Positions 27,561-36,125 of a stretch of DNA of 60,105 nucleotides are shown one piece after another. The first letter of the stretch is position 1, and every line of letters begins with the position of its first letter. Made by a program: the position numbers and the translations under genes. The stretch comes from Bacteroidia bacterium (GTDB lineage: Bacteria > Bacteroidota > Bacteroidia > NS11-12g > UBA9320): positions 1 to 60,105 of the forward strand of contig JAFMCI010000008.1 in assembly GCA_017857855.1 (NCBI GenBank). Reading direction: 5' to 3'. The notes beneath the pieces were generated by a model. The model saw only the letters and a list, made by a program, of their open reading frames with translations. It searched no databases and was not told the origin of the DNA.

Positions 27561-29264
27561 TTAATTTAGGTTCTCACCACTTACATATTCTGAGACGCTT
27601 AACACGTAATCACCAATTTTTTCTATACTGGAAAACAAGTTATTATAAATCAATCCACTCTTATAATTATACTCTTGTTTCTCAATGCTTTTAAGGTGTT
27701 TTTTACGCAATTTATCTCTTGTATCATCTATCCCTTGCTCTATGCTAATTGCCTTAGTCAAGTTTATCTTTACCTGGCCTTTCTCAAGATTTAATATCAT
27801 CTCTTGGTGGCCATCCTTAAGTTGATCAAAATAACTCATAAGGTTGTCTCGTTGTTTTTGATCAAACCAAACTTTGTCATCTGACTTTCTATCGAGCTGA
27901 GTTGCCATATTGTAATAAATATCACCTATACTTTCTAACTCATTGCAAGCACCAATCAAACCACGAATTTGTTCTGACGTCTTCTCACTTACTTCTTTGG
28001 CACTTACCTTGGCCAAAAAGCTATTTATTTCGTGATGAATTCTGTCTGTTATTTCTTCGTAATGTTTAATCTTATCAAATAGTTTCTTTTGTTCTTTTCT
28101 TTCTGTGGTATTAACTAGCTTTTGCGTTCGCTGATGCATTCTCAGTATAATTTGACCAAATTTTACCAGCTCTTTTTTAGCCTCTAATACAGACAACTCT
28201 GGCGTGCCTACCAACCCAGAACCAATATACTCTAATTTAAAGACCTCATCTTCTTCTCCTTTAGATGGAGTAATCTTGATCACCGTTTTTTCTATTAGCT
28301 CTACAAACCAGACAAGGATTAGCGTATTAATGATATTAAACACAGTATGAAAAGCAGATAACGAATACCGTATAGATTCGTCATTAGCTCCTGCAAATGG
28401 GCTTCCCCATCGTGTATTTTCCATAAGCAAACCAATTCCTTTGGTAAACCAATGAAATATCAATAACATCCAAACAACACCAAAAATATTAAATATAAAG
28501 TGTGCACGGGCAGCTCGTTTTGCATGTACATTGCCTACAAGTGCCGCAAGATTTGCCGTGATTGTTGTTCCTATATTTTCACCTAAAACAATAGCTGCAG
28601 CCATTTCAAAAGGCAAGCCCATCGTTCCACAAAGGGATAAGGTTAATGCCATAGCTGCACTGCTACTTTGAACTACAACAGTTACCAAAGTACCCACCAT
28701 AACTAAAACTACAATACCGAAAAATCCTTGTGCAGCTAAAAAACCAATCATACTCCGAAATCCTTCACTCTCGGCAAGATTTAAGCCTTCAACGGCATCC
28801 TTCATCCCGCTTAAACCCAAAAACAATAAAGAAAAACCCACTAAAAATTCTCCTAGATTTTTTAGACTTCCCCTATTCACAAAAAGCAAAGGAACACCAA
28901 CGGCTAAAATAGGAAATACATAATCACCTAAACTAAACTTTGAAAATCCAAAAATGACAAGTAACCAAGCCGTCATGGTAGTGCCAATATTAGCTCCCAT
29001 TATAACGCCTATGGCTTGTCTTAAATTTAGCAAGCCTGCATTCACAAAACTTACAATCATTACCGTTGTAGCGCTGCTGCTTTGGATTAATGAAGTAGTA
29101 AAAAACCCTGTAAAAATCCCTTTGAATCTACTAGAAGTTATCGAGCTAAGTATACTTTGCATGCGAGCTCCAGCCATTTTTTGAATGCCATCACTCATGA
29201 CCATCATACCGTAAATAAACAGTCCTAATGCTCCTATTAATTTAAATATTTCTGAAAACTCCAT
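27561..29264 (-). CDS. Na/Pi symporter family protein with PhoU-like domain
   Basis: A 567-residue membrane protein. About eight helices fill residues 1-330 and carry the duplicated family motif QSSSA (IQSSSATT and VVQSSSAA) and GANIGTT/GENIGTT. The C-terminal 220 residues are a cytosolic helical PhoU-like domain. Members take up phosphate with sodium, although some handle other anions. It is transcribed alone, divergent from the acetyltransferase gene. Confidence 0.9.
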   Translation of the reverse strand: MEFSEIFKLIGALGLFIYGMMVMSDGIQKMAGARMQSILSSITSSRFKGIFTGFFTTSLIQSSSATTVMIVSFVNAGLLNLRQAIGVIMGANIGTTMTAWLLVIFGFSKFSLGDYVFPILAVGVPLLFVNRGSLKNLGEFLVGFSLLFLGLSGMKDAVEGLNLAESEGFRSMIGFLAAQGFFGIVVLVMVGTLVTVVVQSSSAAMALTLSLCGTMGLPFEMAAAIVLGENIGTTITANLAALVGNVHAKRAARAHFIFNIFGVVWMLLIFHWFTKGIGLLMENTRWGSPFAGANDESIRYSLSAFHTVFNIINTLILVWFVELIEKTVIKITPSKGEEDEVFKLEYIGSGLVGTPELSVLEAKKELVKFGQIILRMHQRTQKLVNTTERKEQKKLFDKIKHYEEITDRIHHEINSFLAKVSAKEVSEKTSEQIRGLIGACNELESIGDIYYNMATQLDRKSDDKVWFDQKQRDNLMSYFDQLKDGHQEMILNLEKGQVKINLTKAISIEQGIDDTRDKLRKKHLKSIEKQEYNYKSGLIYNNLFSSIEKIGDYVLSVSEYVSGENLN

Positions 29265-29345
29265 CCGTTGCTAAGTTTGCGTACCTTAATTTGTAGTGCA
29301 AGTAAAGTAAAAGCATATTACCTCAACATTAAAATTGAATAAGTA

Positions 29346-29801
29346 GTGAATAAAAAAATAAACATTAGACAAGCCACCAAAGCAGATATCCCATATTTAC
29401 TTGACCTTATCAAGGAATTAGCCATTTTTGAAAAAGCACCTAATCAAGTTATAAATACTCCCGAGTTAATGGAAAAAGATGGATTTGGGGAAAATAGCAT
29501 TTTTGATGCCTTTGTTGCTGAGACAGATGATCACGTTATAGGAATGGCAATTACCTATTTTAGATATAGCACCTGGAAAGGAAAACGTCTCTATTTGGAG
29601 GATTTGATAGTAACTGAAAAAAGTAGAGGATTAGGTGCAGGACAATTATTATTTCAGCATTGCATCCAATTTGGTAAAGAAAGTGAGTGTAATGGCATGG
29701 TTTGGCAAGTGCTGGATTGGAATGAACCTGCCATTGACTTTTATAAATCCTACAATGCAGATTTAGATGGAGGCTGGATTAACGGGACACTGGAATTCTA
29801 G
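29346..29801 (+). CDS. GNAT-family N-acetyltransferase
   Basis: A 151-residue GNAT enzyme starting at GTG 29346. It has the opening INIRQATKADIPYLLDLI and the acetyl-CoA site region LYLEDLIVTEKSRGLGAGQLL, with GLGAGQ as the Q/RxxGxG/A loop. It resembles the diamine acetyltransferase (SSAT-like) group, with VWQVLDWNEPAIDFYKSY near the end. A polyamine or thialysine substrate is possible but unproven. It converges with the GT39 gene 12 bases downstream. Confidence 0.82.
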   Translation: MNKKINIRQATKADIPYLLDLIKELAIFEKAPNQVINTPELMEKDGFGENSIFDAFVAETDDHVIGMAITYFRYSTWKGKRLYLEDLIVTEKSRGLGAGQLLFQHCIQFGKESECNGMVWQVLDWNEPAIDFYKSYNADLDGGWINGTLEF

Positions 29802-29813
29802 CTTTATTGGAAT

Positions 29814-31523
29814 TTATTTAGGGGCATTTCTCTCCCAAATACCGTAACCATTGCCTTCGAAAACCATTGTAAGCTCTGGATAATTGTTACCCATTTCTTC
29901 AAACTTTTGCACTTTGGCAGATATGGAAACGGGGATATTGGTATGATGAATCACGAAATCTCGAACTTCATTGTCAAACTCGTTTTTTGCAAACTGATCT
30001 AATTCCGTGATACTCATAATTTTCTTCTGAGCTAAAAGTTGTTGCTTGACCTCTCTTAGTTCATTCAAATCCTGATGTGAGGTGTAATAAAAGTGAGCGT
30101 AGCTTTTAAAGCCGTAGGTAAAATGGGCCATTTTAACTCCTTGATATGTTGCCAGCTTAGCTTTCCACTTTCCTTGGATATTATATTCGATTGCAGGCAC
30201 TACAGATGATAGTAAAAGTGTGATTAGCAGCATCTGGATAACGAGTAGTTGAGAAATTGCTAGCTTGCTCGGCTTTGAGACAACTTTAAGTATCGTGAGT
30301 GCCATTACAATTCCCAATATCAACGGAACCCAATTCCAGTCGGTTATGCTTCTAATTTGTGCTAGTGCAAAATCATCTTTGATATAAGGACTAACCCAAG
30401 CTATTAATTGTTCGGGAATAAGGGCTAGTAAACCCAAAACACTCAACAACACTACCCAAATTAAGCCAACGAGCGCCAACAAAAACTTAATTATTCCTGA
30501 AATACCCTCATAGCGTGAGAGCCAAATACCACTCACTGCTGCTATTGGCAAATAGCATAAACTACTGTAGTGCACAATCTTTGTAGTAACCATTGAAAAT
30601 ACAATGAGCACCACCCAAAACAGCACTTTTAACCAACGGTAATAAGTACTATCGCCCGATACATTTTGCTTTCCCAGTAAACCAGGCAACGCAAGAATAA
30701 ACATGGGGAAACAACCTATCAGTAAAACTACCAAATGATAGTAAAATGGCTGTCCGTGCGATGCAATAGGATAGCGAAATAAGTCCACTTGATACACGAT
30801 AAACTCACGTAAAAACCAAGTACCCATGTGGGCAATTTGCACACCAAAATACAATCCTGTTACCAGAAAAAATCCCAATATCAGTAGCAGTATATCTTTG
30901 AAAGCATAAAAATTTATCCGATAAATGAGTTGATAAAAAAGTCCTGTGAGTCCTACAAGCAAAAGCGCCGTAGGTCCCTTTGTGAGTACCGCGAGACCCA
31001 ACCATAATCCTGCATAGAAAAAATAGGTACGCTTTTGAGTTTCTACACTTTTTACCAAGTGTATAATACTGCCGAATATCAGCAGATTGAAAAGTGGATC
31101 AATGATTCCGCTTTTAAAATAAAAGTGGGATGTAAATGAACCCAAATAAAAAAGAACACTAAAAATACCAGCTTGTTTACCGTATCGTTTAAGTAGTGTC
31201 GCATACAAAACAACCAGAGTAATAAGCCCGATTAACACATTAGGCAAACGCGCAGCAAACTCATTTACCCCAACAAGGGTCATACAAATTGCCTGTAACC
31301 AGATAAACAGCGGAGGTTTCTCCCAAAATGGTTCAAATCCAATTTGTACATTAAGCCAATCTCCCGTCACAATCATCTCGCGTGCCGCTTCTGCAAAATT
31401 TATCTCATCCCAATCAAATAAAGGTACAGTACCCACAAAAGGTAAAAATAAGATGAGGTAAGCGATTATAAGCGTAATAAAGACAGAGTGTTGCTTGAGC
31501 TTATCCATTTTTATTTTGGCCAT
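29814..31523 (-). CDS. Polytopic glycosyltransferase, GT39/ArnT-like
   Basis: A 569-residue membrane enzyme with about 11-12 helices and a C-terminal periplasmic part (about 445-569). The first periplasmic loop has FDWDEINFAEAAREM, whose acidic pair is the catalytic signature of ArnT and PMT-type enzymes, followed by KPPLFIWLQ. They move sugar from a polyprenyl-phosphate donor to lipid A or protein. Two starts are possible: ATG 31523 and ATG 31508 (MDKLKQ). Both overlap the PAP2 gene, by 23 or 8 bases, so the pair is one operon. Confidence 0.85.
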   Translation of the reverse strand: MAKIKMDKLKQHSVFITLIIAYLILFLPFVGTVPLFDWDEINFAEAAREMIVTGDWLNVQIGFEPFWEKPPLFIWLQAICMTLVGVNEFAARLPNVLIGLITLVVLYATLLKRYGKQAGIFSVLFYLGSFTSHFYFKSGIIDPLFNLLIFGSIIHLVKSVETQKRTYFFYAGLWLGLAVLTKGPTALLLVGLTGLFYQLIYRINFYAFKDILLLILGFFLVTGLYFGVQIAHMGTWFLREFIVYQVDLFRYPIASHGQPFYYHLVVLLIGCFPMFILALPGLLGKQNVSGDSTYYRWLKVLFWVVLIVFSMVTTKIVHYSSLCYLPIAAVSGIWLSRYEGISGIIKFLLALVGLIWVVLLSVLGLLALIPEQLIAWVSPYIKDDFALAQIRSITDWNWVPLILGIVMALTILKVVSKPSKLAISQLLVIQMLLITLLLSSVVPAIEYNIQGKWKAKLATYQGVKMAHFTYGFKSYAHFYYTSHQDLNELREVKQQLLAQKKIMSITELDQFAKNEFDNEVRDFVIHHTNIPVSISAKVQKFEEMGNNYPELTMVFEGNGYGIWERNAPK

Positions 31524-32112
31524 AAAGAGCGTAAAAATAAACTACCCAAACGGATGTAAACAAACCAATAATGGCACCTGTAACCACATCACTTAGATAA
31601 TGTTGACCTAGATACATACGACTTATTCCTACAAGAACAGCGAGCATAGCCCCCAAAAAAGGCACCCCTTTCTTGGGATAAGCAATGGCTAGTATCGTAA
31701 ATATGGCAAAGGCAGTTGAAGTGTGTCCACTTGGAAACGAATGGTGTTTGTGATGCTCTAGTCCTTCTATTTTTTCCAATTGCTCATAGGTGTATGAGGG
31801 TCTGTTTTCGTGTTCAAAAACAAATAGTTTTAACCCTTGGCTTACCAAGAAAGTAATTAGCAGTGCTATCAAATAAACCGGAATAAAATGTTTACCCGTA
31901 AAAAACAAGAAAACCAAAACTAAAATTACGCCAACATATTCACCCAAAAGCGTTGTTACCATGAAAAAAGTATTCAATCCAGGAGAATGCATTCCATCTA
32001 AAATAAGTACTAACTCTCCTTTCTCGAGCAACAGTAATAAAATGAGACCTGCCAGAATAGAAAGCAGTGCCGATATAAAAAAAATGCTGTTATTTCGTAA
32101 AATAGTGATCAA
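31501..32112 (-). CDS. PAP2-family membrane phosphatase
   Basis: A 203-residue protein with about six helices and the three PAP2 motifs: K-x6-RP (KLFVFEHENRP), PSGH (PSGHTSTAFA) and SR-x5-H-x3-D (SRMYLGQHYLSD). It probably dephosphorylates undecaprenyl pyrophosphate or a lipid phosphate. With the GT39 enzyme it forms a lipid-linked sugar module. The start appears to be TTG 32112, and a perfect -7 box TATTTTTG (32118-32125) lies only five bases before it, so the mRNA may be almost leaderless. Confidence 0.87.
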   Translation of the reverse strand: MITILRNNSIFFISALLSILAGLILLLLLEKGELVLILDGMHSPGLNTFFMVTTLLGEYVGVILVLVFLFFTGKHFIPVYLIALLITFLVSQGLKLFVFEHENRPSYTYEQLEKIEGLEHHKHHSFPSGHTSTAFAIFTILAIAYPKKGVPFLGAMLAVLVGISRMYLGQHYLSDVVTGAIIGLFTSVWVVYFYALYGQNKNG

Positions 32113-32190
32113 TGGGTCAAAAATAGTACGGGATAAATAGTTTATACCTTAAAAAATTGTTTATTTGAAAAATCTTAGAAAAAAGAAAAA

Positions 32191-32574
32191 GTGGAAAGAG
32201 TAAAAATAGATTTAGAATTTGTAATAAAGTCGTCACCTACAATACTTTACCAGTATTTAACTACGCCTTCAGGCTTGGTAGAGTGGTTTTGCGATGATGT
32301 AAATATCAAAGGAAGTAAATTATATAGTTTTTTTTGGGATGGCGAGGAGTTTAAAGCTGAATTAACTAAGAAAATCAACGGCAAATTAGTGAAATTCAAA
32401 TTCCTTGAAAGAGCAGAAGAAGAATACTTCCAATTTGAAGTTACCAAAGATGAGCTTACTGGTGATATCGGTCTCCTTATTACCGATTTTGTCGATGATG
32501 ACGAAGTAGAAGCAATGACACTACTCTGGGAAAGTCAGGTACAAGACTTGAAGCACGCCTTAGGCCTAGCCTAA
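32191..32574 (+). CDS. START-like domain protein
   Basis: A 127-residue single-domain protein starting at GTG 32191, of the small START-like (SRPBCC fold) family widespread in Bacteroidota. Typical parts are LEFVIKSSPTILYQYLTTPSGLVEWFCDDV at the start and LWESQVQDLKHALG at the end. The fold encloses a hydrophobic pocket, but ligand and function are unknown. Its stop overlaps the convergent hypothetical gene by four bases. Confidence 0.85.
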   Translation: MERVKIDLEFVIKSSPTILYQYLTTPSGLVEWFCDDVNIKGSKLYSFFWDGEEFKAELTKKINGKLVKFKFLERAEEEYFQFEVTKDELTGDIGLLITDFVDDDEVEAMTLLWESQVQDLKHALGLA

Positions 32575-33110
32575 TATTTATCATCTATACTTTTTTTACT
32601 TTCTTGAAAGGATGTTACCTCATCCTTTACAGCTCCCGTTAATTCGTCTACTTTATCTTCCGCAAAAATTAGGTATTTGTTCTCAATAGGAATAAAATCA
32701 TGGATAAACTGCTTATATTTTTCAGTAGCATTTCTTTTTTCAAGACAACTTAGCGCTTGTTCCTTGGTTTTATTCATGCTCTTTTTTAAGACATAAGCTG
32801 CTTTTATTCGTTGCGCAGAGAGTATCTTTAGTTCATCAGGTGTAAAACGTTGAATCATATCACGCTCGATAGGTTGCACGATACAATCACAAATATCCCC
32901 GTCAGCATCGCTAACACAGTACTTGTCCTGCAGGTGAGATAACTCGGCTATATTGTGTTCAAACGGACCCCAAGAATTATAGTACATCAGTCCTATAACC
33001 GCGGCTGAGATCAAAAGGAAGCCAATGAGTTTAACAACTATTTTTTTAGCAAATCTCAATACGAAAAAAGCGAGCATAATGGCTCCTAAAACACTTAATG
33101 AAAAATTCAT
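32571..33110 (-). CDS. Hypothetical protein with two N-terminal membrane helices
   Basis: A 179-residue protein I do not recognise. Two adjacent hydrophobic segments (about 3-20 and 25-45) are followed by a mainly helical charged region of about 130 residues containing a CVSDADGDICDCIV stretch with three Cys. A lone Cys lies further on in ALSCLEK. The pattern suggests a membrane-anchored extracytoplasmic protein with possible disulfides. It lies 15 bases downstream of the secreted protein gene at 33126-34439 and is probably in its operon. Confidence 0.6.
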   Translation of the reverse strand: MNFSLSVLGAIMLAFFVLRFAKKIVVKLIGFLLISAAVIGLMYYNSWGPFEHNIAELSHLQDKYCVSDADGDICDCIVQPIERDMIQRFTPDELKILSAQRIKAAYVLKKSMNKTKEQALSCLEKRNATEKYKQFIHDFIPIENKYLIFAEDKVDELTGAVKDEVTSFQESKKSIDDKY

Positions 33111-33125
33111 ATGGGACGAAATTAC

Positions 33126-34439
33126 TTATTTCCTTTTACTCAGAAGCGACTCATACATAGCTTTGGGCGTAATATTATCATTTTTAAGTACACGATGTTT
33201 ACCTATATAGAAACCTCGATTTACGTCTTCTAAGAAATATTTAGCACCTATCTCACTATTGCTATATCCCACGGGCCACTCTATCTTATCGTAATAATAG
33301 GTGATACGTACCTGCTTTGGCTCGTCACCGTGGTTTAAGGTTATAATTTTAATTTCTTCACTAAACTCAGTATTGATTTTGGAAAGATAGGTTCTATCCT
33401 CTTCACTCAGTGTTTCCTTATCCCAGAAAAACAAAAAAACTTCTTTTTTTCGGTATTCTTTAAGGCTGTGTTTCTTACTTAAAATATTGAAGTAATCAAA
33501 ACCCGGCACTTTCTTATCCAGCTCTAATTTGTTACTTAGCTGCGCGTTCACATCTTCTTTTATATCGATGTAGCTTCCCGTACTTTCAATGCTCAGAATT
33601 CGATATTTTTTTCCACCCCATTCAAAGGCATTATTTGAAATTACGGGTATTATACTAAACAGCTCATCAGAAGCTATTTGACTCTTATAAGGACCTACAT
33701 AAAGCATGTCGGTACAACTTTCATTGTAAATACCGTTCACATTCATATCCTTTATACCAATGGTAAATGAATCGTTTTCACCTCTATAGTCTGCAGAAAT
33801 AGCATTGTACCGCTGTTCCCTAAAGCAATAATTTATATTGGTAAACTTTTTGGCTCCGCTATGGGCTTTGTAATGGCTTGTAAGCAAATTTTTATACGCC
33901 ATATTCTCTCCATATAAAAATCGACTTAGCTTTATGGCATAGGTTGCTCCTTTTACGTTTGTATTTTCTAGTTCTATTTGAAAATCATTCTGCTGAACGG
34001 TAATACTGTCAGGCGCTCCATCATTGGTAAAATCAAAATCATTGTTTCTATCAATGTAAAAATACATAGTTCTGCGAGAACGCACATAATTCCCAATAAG
34101 GGTAAGCAGATATCCCTTATTTATTGCATTATCAGAACCAGAAAAATAGATGTAGGTATACCCGGTATCTTTACAGCCCGCCATATCGGGCAACTGCTTA
34201 ATGGTGTACCATGCTTGATTCTTGCCCATATCTACCCCAAATTTCGCATAAGGTTCTATACGCATACTGTCAAACTTATACACCGGCAATATGCTTTGGC
34301 TCTTGGCAAATGCGTCGTCCATTACATTCTTTCTGGCTTCAATTCGTATGGTTTGCGCTGATACCGTAATTCCTATCCAAAGCAAGGAGACCAAGCTTAG
34401 ATAACTTCTTAAATTTAGTTTTTGACCTCTCCCTTTCAT
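33126..34439 (-). CDS. Secreted hypothetical protein
   Basis: A 437-residue protein with a signal peptide (hydrophobic about 12-26, cleavage near VSAQ). The middle contains MYFYIDRNNDFDFTNDG, an Asp/Asn-rich calcium-loop-like stretch (about 126-142). The C-terminal 120 residues include EVFLFFWDKETLSEEDRTYL, which is weakly reminiscent of a TlpA-type thioredoxin fold but has no CxxC, so redox activity is unlikely. No T9SS tail is seen. The function is unknown. It is the first gene of a likely two-gene operon. Confidence 0.62.
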   Translation of the reverse strand: MKGRGQKLNLRSYLSLVSLLWIGITVSAQTIRIEARKNVMDDAFAKSQSILPVYKFDSMRIEPYAKFGVDMGKNQAWYTIKQLPDMAGCKDTGYTYIYFSGSDNAINKGYLLTLIGNYVRSRRTMYFYIDRNNDFDFTNDGAPDSITVQQNDFQIELENTNVKGATYAIKLSRFLYGENMAYKNLLTSHYKAHSGAKKFTNINYCFREQRYNAISADYRGENDSFTIGIKDMNVNGIYNESCTDMLYVGPYKSQIASDELFSIIPVISNNAFEWGGKKYRILSIESTGSYIDIKEDVNAQLSNKLELDKKVPGFDYFNILSKKHSLKEYRKKEVFLFFWDKETLSEEDRTYLSKINTEFSEEIKIITLNHGDEPKQVRITYYYDKIEWPVGYSNSEIGAKYFLEDVNRGFYIGKHRVLKNDNITPKAMYESLLSKRK

Positions 34440-34503
34440 TTAGTGATAAAAAGCTGTGTATTCGCCATAGGATAGGTAATCAAACGATTTTATCGGCCAA
34501 TAA

Positions 34504-34656
34504 TTATCTTGTTATTTTAATAACCAAATAGATAATTGCCACTAAAAACATAAGCAACGATAGCTTATTAATGAGGTGCATTGACTTTAAAAATGAACCT
34601 TCTCCTGTATCTTTTTTGAAGGTTAGGTAACCGAATATTTTTTTTAATACTTCCAT
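34504..34656 (-). CDS. Small single-helix membrane protein coupled to purD (DUF6728-like)
   Basis: A 50-codon gene reading MEVLKKIFGYLTFKKD at the start. A hydrophobic helix at residues about 31-46 (KLSLLMFLVAIIYLVI) precedes the end KITR. Its ATG shares one base with the purD stop codon (TAATG), the usual arrangement for translational coupling. The layout of a short amphipathic start, an MHLINK segment and one helix reminds me of the small Bacteroidota family DUF6728, but that is from memory. Function unknown. Confidence 0.6.
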   Translation of the reverse strand: MEVLKKIFGYLTFKKDTGEGSFLKSMHLINKLSLLMFLVAIIYLVIKITR

Positions 34657-35936
34657 TATTTAATAAATTTTTCTAAATCGTTTCCTATGTCTTTTCTATA
34701 ATATTTTCCTTCAAAGGTGATGGATTCTATTTCTTCATAACTTGCATTTAGGGCTTCTCGCATGGTTGCGCCATAACACGTAGCTGCCAAAACTCTTCCG
34801 CCACTGGTAAGTAACGCATCACCTACCATTTTAGTTCCGGCATGAAACAAGGTTTCACTGGCGTCGTTTATGGTAATCACTTTATCTTTATCATAATCCT
34901 CTGGATATCCGCCAGATACCGCAAATACCGTTGTGGCGAATGCTGGATTTGCAGCCGCTATACGGTTGGTTAATTGACCATTTTTGGCATCTATAATTAG
35001 CTGAGAAAGGGACTCTGCAAGACGTGGAATAACCACTTCTGTTTCAGGATCTCCCATTCTAACGTTATACTCTATTACAAATGGATCGTTATTTACCACA
35101 ATAAGTCCAAAGAAAACAAAACCACGGTAATTAAGTTTCTGTTTTTTTAAACCCTTAATAGTTGGTTCTACCACATCTCTTATAGTTTTTAGTTTTAGTT
35201 CGTCGTCAAAGAAAGGCACTGGACTTACAGCACCCATCCCTCCAGTATTTAAACCCGTATCGCCCTCTCCTATTCGCTTATAATCTTTTGCTTCTGGCAA
35301 GAGCACATAATTATCCCCATCTGTAAGCGCAAAAACACTAAACTCTATTCCGTCTAAAAACTCTTCTATGACCACAGTACTGCTTGCTGCGCCAAATTTA
35401 GCATCTACCAGCATACTGCTCAACTCGTCTTTTGCTTCCTGCAAATCATTTAGAATTAAAACGCCCTTTCCAGCTGCTAAACCGTCTGCTTTTAACACGT
35501 AAGGAGGCTTTAGTGAGGCTAAAAACAAATGGCCTTCTTCTACCGTTTCAGCCGTAAAAGATTGATAGGCTGCTGTTGGAATCCCTTCCTTTGCCATAAA
35601 CTCTTTTGCAAATGCTTTACTACTTTCTAATTGGCCGGCATGTTTATCGGGAGAAAACACAAATACATCCTTCACCTCGCTATCTGCCTCCATAAAGTCT
35701 CGTATCCCGGCATCTATGGCTTCTTCAGAACCTGGTATTAAAACCTCTATCTGTTCTTGCAGGCAAAAAGCCTTTACTTTATCAAAATCCTTGAACGTGA
35801 AATCGACGTTACTACTGCAGTTTTGTGTACCACCGTTTCCGGGTGCCACAAATACATTCTCCTTGCCTATTTCTTTGCTCAGTTTTAAAGCTATAGCGTG
35901 CTCTCTTGCACCAGATCCTAAGATTAATATTCGCAT
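34656..35936 (-). CDS. purD: Phosphoribosylamine-glycine ligase (GAR synthetase)
   Basis: A 426-residue ATP-grasp enzyme of purine synthesis that joins glycine to phosphoribosylamine. It has the N-terminal ILGSGAREHAIALKL, the ATP-grasp part LKADGLAAGKGV, and the metal-site block RMGDPETEVVIPRL. Its length is normal. A perfect -7 box lies 17 bases before the ATG. The stop overlaps the start of a 50-codon gene. Confidence 0.94.
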   Translation of the reverse strand: MRILILGSGAREHAIALKLSKEIGKENVFVAPGNGGTQNCSSNVDFTFKDFDKVKAFCLQEQIEVLIPGSEEAIDAGIRDFMEADSEVKDVFVFSPDKHAGQLESSKAFAKEFMAKEGIPTAAYQSFTAETVEEGHLFLASLKPPYVLKADGLAAGKGVLILNDLQEAKDELSSMLVDAKFGAASSTVVIEEFLDGIEFSVFALTDGDNYVLLPEAKDYKRIGEGDTGLNTGGMGAVSPVPFFDDELKLKTIRDVVEPTIKGLKKQKLNYRGFVFFGLIVVNNDPFVIEYNVRMGDPETEVVIPRLAESLSQLIIDAKNGQLTNRIAAANPAFATTVFAVSGGYPEDYDKDKVITINDASETLFHAGTKMVGDALLTSGGRVLAATCYGATMREALNASYEEIESITFEGKYYRKDIGNDLEKFIK

Positions 35937-35952
35937 TGTTTATTAGATGGTT

Positions 35953-35960
35953 CAAAGATA
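35953..35960 (-). promoter_or_regulatory. -7 promoter box of purD
   Basis: TATCTTTG on the minus strand, a perfect TAnnTTTG match 17 bases before the purD start codon. No convincing -33 TTG or PurR-like palindrome was seen. Confidence 0.5.
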
Positions 35961-36125
35961 AATATGGTTACTTTTGAACCTCATTTTTTAGGTTAAATAT
36001 ATAAACAACTTGACCTCTTTTGGTGGAATACGTTTAAGAAATGCACTAAAAATGAAGAACATAAAGAAATAAGCCCTGTTAACGCTTGGCATACTTATAG
36101 AACAACGAATAAGAAATAGATACAA

